NCBI GenBank assembly: GCA_920105625.2 | Contig: OV050031.1 | Location: 79,493,995 to 79,557,994 of the forward strand | Direction of reading: 5' to 3' | DNA length: 64,000 nucleotides | Source of the DNA: Clusia tigrina | Taxonomy: Eukaryota > Arthropoda > Insecta > Diptera > Clusiidae | In this document: one piece after another, positions 36,401-47,149 of the stretch | Numbering within the stretch: the first letter of the stretch is position 1 | Layout: every line of letters begins with the position of its first letter | Program-made: the position numbers and the translations under genes | Notes under the pieces: model-generated | Databases searched by the model: none | Told to the model about the DNA's origin: nothing | The model's input: only the letters and a program-made list of their open reading frames with translations

Positions 36401-39400
36401 GCCTAAGTCGGCGTCTCAGTCGGCATCGCAGCCTCTGTTAGCGTCTCTGTAGGCGTCTCAGTCACTACCGCTGTCGATTGGGGGGTCTGCTGCCATCTCT
36501 ATTCCTATATCTACCCCTAACTGCCTCAGTAGGCGTCTCAGTCGGCATCGCAGCCTCTGTTAGCGTCTCTGTAGGCGTCTCAGTCGCTGCCGCTCTCGAC
36601 TGGGAGGGTCTGTTGCTTTCTCTATGCCTAAGTCTACCTCGATCTGCCTCAGTCGGCGTCGCAGCCCCTATCAGCATTTCTGTAGGCGTCTCAGTCGCTT
36701 CCGCTCTCGATTGGGTGGGTCTGCTGCCTTATCTATGCCTATATCTACCCCTATCGGCTTGAGTCGGCGTCTGAGTCGGCGTCGCAGCCTCTGTCAGCGT
36801 CTCTGTAGGCGTCTCAGTCGCTGTCGATTGGGGGGTCTGATGCCTTCTCTATGCCTATATCTACCCCTATCTACCTCAGTCGGCGTCTCAGTCGGCGTCG
36901 CAGCCTCTGTAAGCGTCTCTGTAGGCGTGTCAGTCTCTGTCGCTGTCGATTGGGGGGTCTGATGCCTTCTCTATTCCTATATCTACCCCTATCTGCCTTA
37001 GACGGCTTATCAGTCAGCGTCGCAGCCTCTGTCAGCGGCTCTGTTGGCGTCTCAGTCGCCGCCGCTATCGATTGGGGCGTCTGCTGCCTTATCTATGCCT
37101 ATATCGACCCCTATCGGCTTGAGTCGGCGTCCCAGTCGGCGTCGCAGCCTCTGACAGCGTCTCTGTAGGCGTCTCAGTCGCTGCCGCTTTCGATTGGTTG
37201 GGGGGGGTCTGGTGCCTTCGCTATGCCTGTATCTACCCCTATCAGCTTCTCTGTAGGCGTGTCAGTCTCTGCCGCTGTCGATTGGGGGGTCTGCTGCCTT
37301 CTCTATTCCTATGTGTACCCCTATCTGCCTCAGTCGGCGTGTCAGTCGGCGTCGCAGCCTCTGTCAGCGTCTCTGTATGCGTCTCAGTCGCTGCCGCTCG
37401 CGATTGGGAGGCTCTGCTGCTTTCTCTATGCCTATATCTAACCCTATCTGCCTCAGTCGGCGTCTCAGTCGGCGTCGAAGCCTCTTTCAGCGCCTCTGTA
37501 GGCATCTCTGTAGGCGTCTCTATAGGCGTCTCAGTCTCTGCCGCTATCGATTGGGAGGTCTGCTGCCTTCTCCATGCCTATATCTACCCCTATCTGCCTC
37601 AGTTGGCGTCTCAGTCGGCGTCGCAGCCTCTGTCAGCGTCACTGTAGGCGTCTCAGCCGTTGCCGCTGTCGATTGGGTGAGTCTTCTGCCTTCTCCTTGC
37701 CTATATCTACCCCTATCTGCCTCATTAGGCGCCTCAGTCGACGTCACAGCCTCTGTCAGCGTCTCTGTAGGCGTCTCAGTCGCTGCCGCTGTCGATTGAG
37801 GGAGTCTGCTGCCTTCTCTATGCCCTTATCTACCCCTATCTGCCTCAGTCGGCGTCGCAGACTCTGTCAGCGTCTCTGTAGGCGTCTCAGTCGCTGCCTT
37901 CTCTATGCCCATATGTACCCCTATCTGCCTCAGTCGGCGTCTCAGTCGGCGTCGCAGCCTCTATCAGCGTCTCTCTAGTCGTCTTCGTCGCAGCCGCTCT
38001 CGATTGGGTGGGTCTGCTGCCTTACCTATGCCTATATCTAGCCCTATCAGCTTGAGTCGGCGTCTCAGTCGGCGTCGCAGCCTCTGTCAGCGTCTCTGTA
38101 GGCCTCTCAGTCGCTGTCGCTGCCGATTGGGGTGGTCTGATGCCTTCTCTATGCCTATATCTACCCCTATCTGCCTAAGTCGGCGTCTCAGTCGGCGTCG
38201 CAGCCTCTGTCAGCGTCTCTGTAGGCATCTCTGTAGGCGTCTCTGTAGGCTTTTCAGTGTCTGCCGCTATCGATTTTGAGGTCTCCTGCCTTCTCCTTGC
38301 CTATATCTACCCCTATCTGCCTCATTAGGCGCCTCAGTCGACGTCGCAGCCTCTGCCAGCGTCTCTGTAGGCGCCTCAGTCGCTGCCGCTTTCGATTGAG
38401 GGGGTCTGCTGCCTTCTCTATGCCTATATCTACCCCTATCTGCCTCAGTCAGCGTCGCAGACTCTGTCAGCGTCTCTGTAGGCGTCTCAGTCGCTGCCTT
38501 CTCTATGCCAATATGTACCCCTATATGCCTCAGTCGGCATCTCAGTCGGCGTCGCAGCCTCTATCAGCGTCTCTCTAGTTATCTCCGTCGCAGCCGCTCT
38601 CGATTGGGTGGGTCTGCTGCCTTACCTATGCCAATATCTAGCCCTATCAGCTTGAGTCGGCGGCTCAGTCGGCGTCGCAGCCTCTGACAGCGTCTCTGTA
38701 GGCCTCTCAGTCGCTGTCGCTGCCGATTGGGGTGGTCTGATGCCTTCTCTATGCCTATATCTACCCCTATCTGCCTCAATCGGCGTCTCAGTCGGCGTCG
38801 CAGCCTCCGTCAGCGTCTCTGTAGGCGTGTCAGTCTCTGCCGCTGTTGATTGGGGGGTCTGCTGCCTTCTCTATTCCTATGTGTACCCCTATCTGCCTCA
38901 GTCGTGTCAGTCGGCGTCGCAGCCTCTGTCAGCGTCTCTGTATGCGTTTCAGTCGCTGCCGCTCTCGATTGGGAGGGTCTGCTGCTTTCTCTATGCCTAT
39001 GTCTACCCCGATCTGCCTCAGTCGGCGTCGCAGCCCCTGTCAGTATTTCTGTAGGCGTCTCAGCCGTTGCCGCTGTCTATTGGGTGAGTCTTCTGCGTTC
39101 TCTATGCCCCTATCTGCCTCAGTCGGCGTCTCAGTCGGCGTCGCAGCCTCTGTTAGCGTCTCTGTAGGCGTCTCAGTCGCTGGCGCTGTGGATTGGGGGT
39201 CTGATGCCTTCTCTATGCCTATATCTACCCCTATCGGCGTCTCAGTCGGCGTCTCAGGCGTCGTCGCCGCCTCTGTTAGCGTCTCTGTAGGCGTCTCAGT
39301 CGCTGCCGCTGTCGATTGGGGGTCTGCTGCCTTCTCTATGCCTATATCTACCCCTATCTGCCTCAATCGGCGGCTCAGTCGGCATCGCAGCCTCCGTCAG

Positions 39401-41622
39401 TGTCTCTGTAGGTGTGTCAGTCTCTGCCGCTTTTGATTGGGGAGCTGCTGCCTTCTCGATGCCTATATCTACCCCTGTCTGCCTCAGTAAGCGTCTCAGC
39501 CGGCGTCGCAGCCTCTGCCAGCGTCTCTGTAGGCGTCTCAGTCGCTGCCGCTTTCGATGGGGGGCGGACTCTGGTGAATTCGCTATGCCTGCATCTACCC
39601 CTATCTGCCTCAGTCGGCGTCTCAGTCGGCGTCGCAGCCTCTGTCAGCGTCTCTGTAGGCGTCTCCGTCGCTGCCGCTCTCGATTGGGTGGGTCTGCTGC
39701 CTTACCTATGCCTAAATCTACCCCTATCGGCTTGAGTCAGCGTCTCAGTCGGCGTCGCAGCCTCTGTCAGCGTCTCTGTAGGCGTCTCAGTCGCTGTCGC
39801 TGTCGATTGGGGGGGGTCTGATGCCTTCTCTATGCCTATATCTACACCTATCTGCCTAAGTCGGCGTCTCAGTCGTCGTCGCAGCCTCCGTCAGCGTCTC
39901 TGTAGGCGTCCCAGACGCTGCCGCTGTCTATTGGGTGAGTCTTCTGCCTTTTCTATGCCTATATCTACCCCTATCTGCCTCAGTCAGCGTCTCAGTCGGC
40001 GTCGCAGCCTATTTCAGCGTCTCTGTAGGCGTCTCAGTCGCTGCCGCTGTCGATTGGGGGGTCTGCTGCCTCCTCTATGCCTATATCTACCCCTATCTGC
40101 CTCAGTCGGCGTCTCAGCTACTGTCAGCATCTCTGTAGGTTTCTCAGTCGCTGCCGCTGTCGATTGGGGCGTCTGCTGCCTTCTCTATGCATAGATCAGC
40201 CCCTATCTGCCTCAGTCAGCATCGCAGCCACTGTCAGCATCTCTGTAGGCGTCTCAGTCGCTGCCGCTGTCGATTGGGCGTATGCTGCCTTCTCTGTGCA
40301 TAGATCTGCCCCTATCTGCCTCAGTCGGCGTCTCAGTCCTCGTCGCAGCCTCTGTCAGCGTCTCTGTAGGCGTCTCTCTACGCATTTAAGTCTCTGCCGC
40401 TATCGATTGGGGGGTCTGCTGCCTTCTGTATGCTTATATCTACCCCAATCTGCTCTCAGTCGGCGTCGCAGCCTCTGTCAGCGTCTCTGTAGGCGTCTCA
40501 GTTGCTGCCGCTGGCGATTGGGGCGTCTGCTGCCTTCTCTATGCATAGATCTGCCCCTATCTGCCTCAGTCGGCATCGCAGCCTCTGTCAGCGTCTCTGT
40601 AGGCATCTCAGCCTCTGCCGCTGTCGATTGGGCTATTTGCCTCAGTCGGCGTCTTAGTCGGCGTCGAAGCCTCTTTCAGCGTCTCTGTAGGCGTCTCAGT
40701 GTCTGCCGCTATCGATTAGGGGTTCTGCTGCCTTCTCTATGCCTATATCTACCCCTATCTGCCTCAGTCGGCGTCTCAGTCGGCGTAGCAACCTCTGTCA
40801 GCGTCACTGTAGGCGTCTCAGCCGTTGCCGCTGTCGATTGGGTGAGTCTTCTGCCTTCTCCTTGCCTATATCTACCCCTATCTGCCTCAGTATGCGTCGA
40901 AGCCTTTTTCAACGCCTCTGTAGGCATCTCTGTAGGCGTCTCTGTAGGCGTCTCAGTCTCTGCAGCTATCGATTGGGGGTCTGCTGCCTTCTCCATGCCT
41001 ATATCTACTCCTATCTGCCTCAGTCGGCATCTCAGTCGGCGTCGCATCCTCTGTCAGCGTCACTGTAGGCGTCTCAACCGTTGCCGCTATCGATTGGGGT
41101 GGTCTGATGCCTTCTCTATGCCTATATCTACCCCTATCTGCCTAAGTCGGCGTCTCAGTTGGCGTCGCAGCCTCTGTCAGCGTCTCTGTAGGCGTCCCAG
41201 TCGCTGCCGCTGTTGATTGGGGGGTCTGCTGCCTTCTCTATGCCTATATCTACCCCTATCTGCGTCAGTAGGCGTCTCAGCCGGCGTCGCAGCTTCTGCC
41301 AGCGTCTCTGTAGGCGTCTCAGTCTCTGCCGCTGTCGATTGGGGGGTCTGCTGCCTTCTTTATTCCTATATCTACCCCTATCTGCCTCGGTCGGCGTCTC
41401 AGTAGGCGCCGCAGCCTCTGCAAGCGTCTCTGTAGGCGTCCCAGTCGCTGCCGCTGTTGATTGGGGGTCTGCTGCCTTCTCTATGCCTATATCTACCCCT
41501 ATCTACCTCAGTCGACGTCGCAGCCTCTGTCAGCGTCTCTGTAGGCGTCTCAGTCGCTGCCGCTGTCAATTGGGGGGGGGGCTGCTGAATTCTCTATGCC
41601 AATATCTACCCCTATCTGCCTC

Positions 41623-41694
41623 AGTCGGCGTCTCAGTCGGCGTATTAGTCGGCGTCTCCGTCGGCGTCTCAGTCGGCGTCTCAGTCAGTGTCAC
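41623..41694. repeat. 12-bp subrepeat expansion (6 units)
   Basis: Six 12-bp units ending in AGTCAGTGTCAC, with a CGTCGGCGTCTC variant as fourth unit. The same fourth-unit variant occurs in the array at 47,704-47,775, so the two arrays share descent. Confidence 0.8.
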
Positions 41695-41699
41695 AGCCT

Positions 41700-42520
41700 C
41701 TGTCAGCGTCACTGTAGGCGACTCAGCCGTTCCCGCTGTCGATTGGGTAAGTCTTCTGCCTTCTATATGCCTATATATATCCCTATCTGCCTCAGTCGGC
41801 GTCTCAGTCGGCTTCGCAGACTCTGTTAGCGTCTCTGTAAGTGTCTCAGTATCTGTCGCTGTCGATTGGGTGGTCTGATGCATTCTCTATGCCAATATCT
41901 ACCCCTATCTGCCTCAGTCGGCGCCTCATTCGGCGTCGCAGCCTCTGTCAGCGTCTCTGTAAGCGTCTCAGTCGCTGCCGCTGTCGATTTGGGGGGGGGG
42001 GGGGGGTCTGATGCCTTCTCTATGCCTATATCTAACCCTATCTGCCTCAGTCGACGTCTCAGTCGGCGTCGAAGCCTCTTTCAGCGTCTCTGTAGGCGTC
42101 TCAGTCTCTTCCGCTATCGATTGGGGGGTCTGCTGCTTTCTCTATGCATATATCTACCCCCTATCTGCCTCAGTCGGCGTCTCAGTCGGCGTCTCAGGCG
42201 TCGTCGCCGCCTCTGTTAGCGTCTCTGTAGGCGTCTCAGTCGCTGCCGCTGTCGATTGGGTGTCTGCTGCCTTCTCTATGCCTATATCTACCCCTATCTG
42301 CCTCAATCGGCGGCTCAGTCGGCGTCGCAGCCTCCGTCAGCGTCTCGGTAGGTGTGTCAGTTTCTGCCGCTTTTGATTGGTGGAGCTGCGGCCTTCTCGA
42401 TGCCTATATCTACCCCTGTCTGCCTCAGTAAGCGTCTCAGCCGGCGTCGCAGCCTCTGCCAGCGTCTCTGTAGGCGTTCCAGTCGCTGCCGCTTTCGATG
42501 GGGGGGGGGGACTCTGGTGA
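41700..42520. repeat. Higher-order segment recurring at 47.8-48.6 and 56.6-57.4 kb
   Basis: A run of about 0.8 kb is found three times: from about 41,700, about 47,780 (offset 6,081) and about 56,600 (offset 8,822 from the second). Markers are TAAGTGTCTCAG, the GGGTGGTCTGATGCATTCTC linker, CTACCCCCTATCTGCC with an extra C, and the GAATTC-bearing monomer at the end. The G-tract differs: 16 G at 41,991-42,006, but 8 in the second copy and 8 in the third. Confidence 0.75.
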
Positions 42521-44018
42521 ATTCGCTATGCCTGTATCTACCCCTATCTACCCCTATCTGCCTCAGTCGGCGTCTCAGTATGCGTCGCAGCCTCTGTTAG
42601 CGTCTCTGTAGGCGTCTCAGTCGCTGCCGCTGTCGATAAGGGGTCTGCTGCCTTCTCTATGCCTATATCTACCCCTATCTGCTCAGTCGGCGTCGCAGCC
42701 TCTGTCAGCGTCTCTGTAGGCGTCTCCATCGCTGCCGCTCTCGATTGGGTGGGTCTGCTGCCTTACCTATGCCTATATCTACCCCTATCGGCTTGAGTCA
42801 GCGTCTCAGTCGGCGTCGCAGCCTCTGTCAGCGTCTCTGTAGGCATCTCAGTCGCTGTCGCTATCGATTGGGGGGGTCTGATGCCTTCTCTATGCCTATA
42901 TCTACACCTATCTGCCTAAGTCGGCGTCTCAGTCGTCGTTGCAGCCTCCGTCAGCGTCTCTGTAGGCGTCTCAGTCGCTGCCGCTGTCGATTGGGGGGTC
43001 TGCTGTCTCCTCTATGCCTATATCTACCCCTATCTGTCTCAGTCGGCGTCTCAGCTACTGTCAGCATCTCTGTAGGTTTCTCAGTCGCTGCCGCTGTCGA
43101 TTGGGGCGTCTGCTGCCTTCTCTATGCATAGATCTGCCCCTATCTGCCTCAGTCGACGACTCAGTCCTCGTCGCAGCCTCTGTCAGCGTCTCTGTAGGCG
43201 TCTCTCTACGCATCTCAGTCTCTGCCGCTATCGATTGGGGCGTCTGCTGCCTTCTGTATGCTTATATCTACCCCTATCTGTCTCAGTCGGCGTCGCAGCC
43301 TCTGTCAGCGTCTCTGTAGGCGTCTCAGTTTCTGCCGCTGTCGATTGGGGCATCTGCTGCCTTCTCTATGCATAGATCTGCCCCTATCTGCCTCAGTCGG
43401 CATCGCAGCCTCTGTCAGCGTCTCTGTAGGCATCTCAGTCTCTGCCGCTGTCGATTGGGCTATCTGCCTCAGTCGGCGTCTCAGTCGGCGTCGAAGCCTC
43501 TTTCAGCGTGTCTGTAGGCGTCTCAGTCTCTGCCGCTATAGGGGTTCTGCTGCCTTCTCTATGCCTATATCTACCCCTATCTGCCTCAGTCGGCGTCTCA
43601 GTCGGCGTCTCAGTCGGCGTCTCAGGCGTCGTCGCCGCCTCTGTTAGCGTCTCTGTAGGCGTCTCAGTCGCTGCCGCTGTCGATTGGAGGTCTGCTGCCT
43701 TCTCGATGCCTATATCTACCCCAGGCTGCCTCAGTAAGCGTCTAAGCCGGCGTCGCAGCCTCTGCCAGCGTCTCTGTAGGCGTCTCAGTCGCTGCCGCTT
43801 TCGATGGGGGGGGGGGGGTTACTCTGGTGTATTCGCTATGCCTGTATCTACCCCTATTTACCCCTATCTGCATCAGTCGGCGTCTCAGTCGGCGTCGCAC
43901 AGTGCTTTGTCCCCATATAGTGAATCGGCAAAATTAGAGAAATTATCGCAGAAAAAGGAAATTTGGTGTGCTGGTTCAAAATATGTTAATTAAGAAAAAT
44001 TCGAAGTTTCGGAAAAAT

Positions 44019-44475
44019 CGGTGCAAGGACATGACTACCTCCCATACATCTTTAAATTTAAAAGTTGAATTTTAGCTATAAATGTATATAGAATAAATCG
44101 AAAGTTGGTAACTATCTGTTAAAATATGTCTTTTAGCTTAGTGGTTAATTTTGTTTCATTCGGTGCAAGGACATGACTACCTCCCATATATAATTTTTCT
44201 CAAAAACTAAATTGTAACTACATTAGTGATCAGAATGCACTGAAAACTTATAACAACTTATACAAGTATATTTTTGGGCTCTCTGGGAAATTTCGCTTCA
44301 TTCGATACAAGGACATGACCATCTCCCATATATCTTTTTTCTCAAAAACTAAATTTTAGCTATATTTGTGATCAAAATGCACTAAAAACTAATAACTTAT
44401 AAAACTATATTTTTGAGCTCTCTGAGAAATTTTGTTTCATTCGATACAAAGACATGACCATCTCCAATATATCCA
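44019..44475. repeat. Second tandem repeat, 142-bp AT-rich monomers (about 3.2 copies)
   Basis: Units start at 44,019, 44,161, 44,303 and 44,442 (spacing 142, 142, 139), each with a CGRTRCAARGACATGACYAY core followed by CTCCMATAYAT. Units two and three share CTCAAAAACTAAATT and GATCARAATGCACTRAAAAC. The first unit is more diverged and the last is cut short after about 35 bp. It has no sequence relation to the 121-bp satellite. Confidence 0.85.
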
Positions 44476-44590
44476 ACAACAAAGTGCAGTGTGTTCACGG
44501 AGTAAATGAGTTGAAACATAGGGAAAACAATGAAACGAAAAGCAAAAAGGAAAACATGAATCAGCTGTTTACAAACAAATGTTGATTACT

Positions 44591-44696
44591 TGATACTTTT
44601 TACTGGATGTCGGTCGTTTACTTTTTGTGATATTTTTTACTGAGAGAGTAGAATCATTCTTACTCTCCCAGTAAAAGTTACTTGATATTTTTTACT
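44591..44696. repeat. Triple TGATAYTTTTTACT direct repeat around a palindrome
   Basis: The 14-bp motif occurs at 44,591-44,604, 44,628-44,641 and 44,683-44,696. Between the second and third lies an inverted repeat: TTTACTGAGAGAGTA (44,636-44,650) against TACTCTCCCAGTAAA (44,661-44,675), a 15-bp stem with one mismatch and a 10-bp loop. This could be the remnant of a foldback or MITE-like end. That is inference. Confidence 0.65.
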
Positions 44697-45538
44697 CGAA
44701 AAGTTCTCAACCAGACCTACAGTCAATAAAATTGCACAGCTTGCATAAATTGAATTGAACATTGAACGTCGCTGGAGCCCTTTACTTGGGAAAAATTATA
44801 TAATCATACTTTTGGTCTTTGTTACACTAAAAAATATAGATGTTTTAAAAAAATACAATATTTCAAATTTCCGGTTAAAAATCTTAATTTTTTTTTTACT
44901 AGTGGTTAGATTTGTTAACAAAGTATATAAATGAAAAATAAAAAATCGCCTACTTTTTATTTATATATTTTTTTAATTTTTTCAAAGTTTGCAAAACTTG
45001 AGGGTTTCCGCCAAAAAAAAAAAATTTTCTTTCAATTTTTGGTAAGTTTTTGTCACTATTTAATAAAAATCATACACTACATCAAAATTTGATTCATTTT
45101 TTATAGTAATAAAAAAATTAATTGAATAAACTTATTTTTTTTAAATTTTGGCAATACCGTAAACTTAGGTATTTGCAACTTTTTCTGAAACTTAGGAAAT
45201 ATGTCTTAAAAAATTCATATCATTTTTACATTTCCGGGTGACAAATCTAAAACTTGTTTACATATTCTATTTAAGCCCTTTAAAATGTACTAAAATCACA
45301 AATAAAAAATTACCTACTCTTAAAAAGAAAAATGTTTCACTCTATCAAACTTTTGCATTTTGGGAATTCCAAATAAAAAATCGCAAAAGTTTTCGATGGC
45401 ACAAACAACTTTTCTATATAAAATATTTACAAAAAATTATTTTTGTTTTTTTGTACCTATAGTTATAAACAAAACTGTTAAGTTTCAAAGCAATACAATA
45501 AAAAATGAAATTTTAAAAATTATTTTTGTAACACAGTA

Positions 45539-45565
45539 AAAACTGTTTTTCCGTTCAACAGTTTT
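45539..45565. other. Inverted repeat near island right end
   Basis: AAAACTGTT, a 9-nt spacer, then AACAGTTTT: a perfect 9-bp stem, extendable by three pairs past a one-base bulge. No T-run or gene nearby gives it a terminator context. Confidence 0.5.
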
Positions 45566-46199
45566 ACCTCAAACGTTTTCTGACTTTAGCGCCCTCTACT
45601 GTTAACAAAAATACGAGATGATAAATTCTATTGACGAGGGAGGGTCTGATGCCTTCTCTATGCTTATATCTACACCTATCTGCCTAAGTCGGCGTCTCAG
45701 TCGTCGTCGCAGCCTCCGTCAGCGTCTCTGTAGGCGTCCCAGACGCTGCCGCTGTCTATTGGGTGAGTCTTCTGCCTTCTCTATGCCTATATCTACCCCT
45801 ATGTGCCTCAGTCAGCGTCTCAGTCGGCGTCGCAGCATCTGTCAGCGTCTCTGTAGGCGTCTCAGTTGCTGCCGCTGTCGATTGGGGCATCTGCTGCCTT
45901 CTCTATGCATAGATCTGCCCCTATCTGCCTCAGTTGCAGCCTCTGTCAGCGTCTCTGTAGGCATCTCAGTCTCTGCCGCTGTCGATTGGGCTATCTGCCT
46001 CAGTCGGCGTCTCAGTCGGCGTCGAAGCCTCTTTCAGCGTCTCTGTAGGCGTCTCAGTCTCTGTCGCTATAGGGGTTCTGCTGCCTTCTCTATGCCTATA
46101 TCTACCCCTATCTGCCTCAGTCGGCGTCTCAGTCGGCGCCTCAGTCGGCGTCTCAGGCGTCGTCGCCGCCTCTGTTAGCGTCTCTGTAGGCGTCTCAGT

Positions 46200-46440
46200 C
46201 GCTGCCGCTGTCGATTGGAGGTCTGCTGCCTTCTCGATGCTATATCTACCCCTGTCTGCCTCAGTAAGCGTCTCAGCCGGCGTCGCAGCCTCTGCCAGCG
46301 TCTCTGTAGGCGTCTCAGTCGCTGCCGCTGTCGATTGGAGGTCTGCTGCCTTCTCGATGCTATATCTAACCCTGTCTGCCTCAGTAAGCGTCTCAGCCGG
46401 CGTCGCAGCCTCTGTCAGAGTCTCTGTAGGCGTCTCCGTC
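46200..46440. repeat. Single-monomer tandem duplication with private deletion
   Basis: 46,200-46,319 and 46,320-46,439 repeat at exactly 120 bp. Both carry the rare 1-bp deletion GATGCTATATC (normally GATGCCTATATC) and the GATTGGAGGTC variant, and differ by only a few bases. Confidence 0.85.
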
Positions 46441-47149
46441 GCTGCCGCTCTCGATTGTGTGGGTCTGCGGCCTTACCTATGCCTATATCTACCGCTATCG
46501 GCTTGAGTCAGCGTCTCAGTCGGCGTCGCAGCCTCTGTCAGCGTCTCTGTAGGCGTCTCAGTCGCTGTCGCTGTCGATTGGGGGGAGGTCTGATGCCTTC
46601 TCCATGCCTATATCTACCCCTATCTGCCTCAGTCGGCGTCTCAGTCGGCGTCGCAGCCTCTGTCAACGTCACTGTAGGCGTCTCAGCCGTTGCCGCTGTC
46701 GATTGGGTGAGTCTTCTGCCTTCTCCTTGCCTATATCTACCCCTATCTGCCTCATTAGGCGCCTCAGTCGACGTCGCAGCCTCTGTCAGCGTCTCTGTAG
46801 GCGTCTCAGTCGCTGCCGCTGTCGATTGGGGGGTCTGCTGCCTTCTCTATTCCTATGTGTACCCCTATCTGCCTCAGTCGGCGTGTCAGTCGGCGTCGCA
46901 GCCTCTGTCAGCGTCTCTGTATGCGTCTCAGTCGCTGCCGCTCTCGATTGGGAGGGTCTGCTGCTTTCTCTATGCCTATGTCTACCCCGATCTGCCTCAG
47001 TCGGCGTCGTAGCCCCTGTCAGTATTTCTGTAGGCGTCTCAGCCGTTGCCGCTGTGTATTGGGTGAGTCTTCTGCGTTCTCTATGCCTATATCTACCCCT
47101 ATCTGCCTCAGTCGGCGTCGCAGCCTCTGTTAGCGTCTCTGTAGGCGTC

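Larger units (their letters stand above)
33462..43899. repeat. Satellite array block C
   Basis: Satellite from the 5' truncation of LINE copy 2 to the AT-rich island. 33,462 to about 36,005 completes superrepeat copy 2. From 36 to 39 kb the monomers are mixed types. From about 39.5 kb new variants appear: GGTGAATTCGC after the G-tract (39,570; 42,510), TGCATAGATC linkers (40,189; 40,297; 40,540; 43,126; 43,370) and GGCGTCTCAGGCGTCGTCGC cores (39,240; 42,190; 43,620). The segment 40,077-40,900 recurs at 57,795-58,620 (offset 17,717). No gene is seen. Its longest plus-strand open frame, 379 codons at 40,077-41,216, is pure satellite. Confidence 0.95.
43900..45636. other. AT-rich non-satellite island
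   Basis: About 1.74 kb of very AT-rich DNA between sharp satellite junctions: GGCGTCGCA then CAGTGCTTTG on the left, TTGACGAGGGAGGGTCTG on the right. It holds a 142-bp tandem repeat (44,019-44,475), a palindromic segment (44,636-44,675), a second inverted repeat (45,539-45,565), long A/T runs and, near its right end, TTTAGCGCCCTCTACTG. I see no convincing gene. A 74-codon frame at 45,238-45,462 is low-complexity Lys/Phe/Leu-rich. No terminal inverted repeat or flanking duplication is evident, so its origin (degenerate transposon, foreign satellite or former flanking DNA) is open. Confidence 0.85.

Noticed and set aside
40077..41216. Longest satellite open frame (379 codons), and a similar 367-codon frame at 27,861-28,964, as protein-coding genes.
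   Set aside because: Both are made of satellite monomers and cross from one frame of the repeat to another at each G-tract. Close copies of the same DNA elsewhere are interrupted by TAG. There is no conserved frame or gene-like context.
45238..45462. A 74-codon open frame in the AT-rich island.
   Set aside because: Low-complexity Lys/Phe/Leu composition from AT-rich DNA, no recognisable motif, no promoter-like or splice context.
43900..45636. Helitron or classical cut-and-paste transposon identity for the island.
   Set aside because: I could not find matching terminal inverted repeats, a flanking duplication, a Helitron-type CTRR end with adjacent hairpin, or any transposase-like frame.
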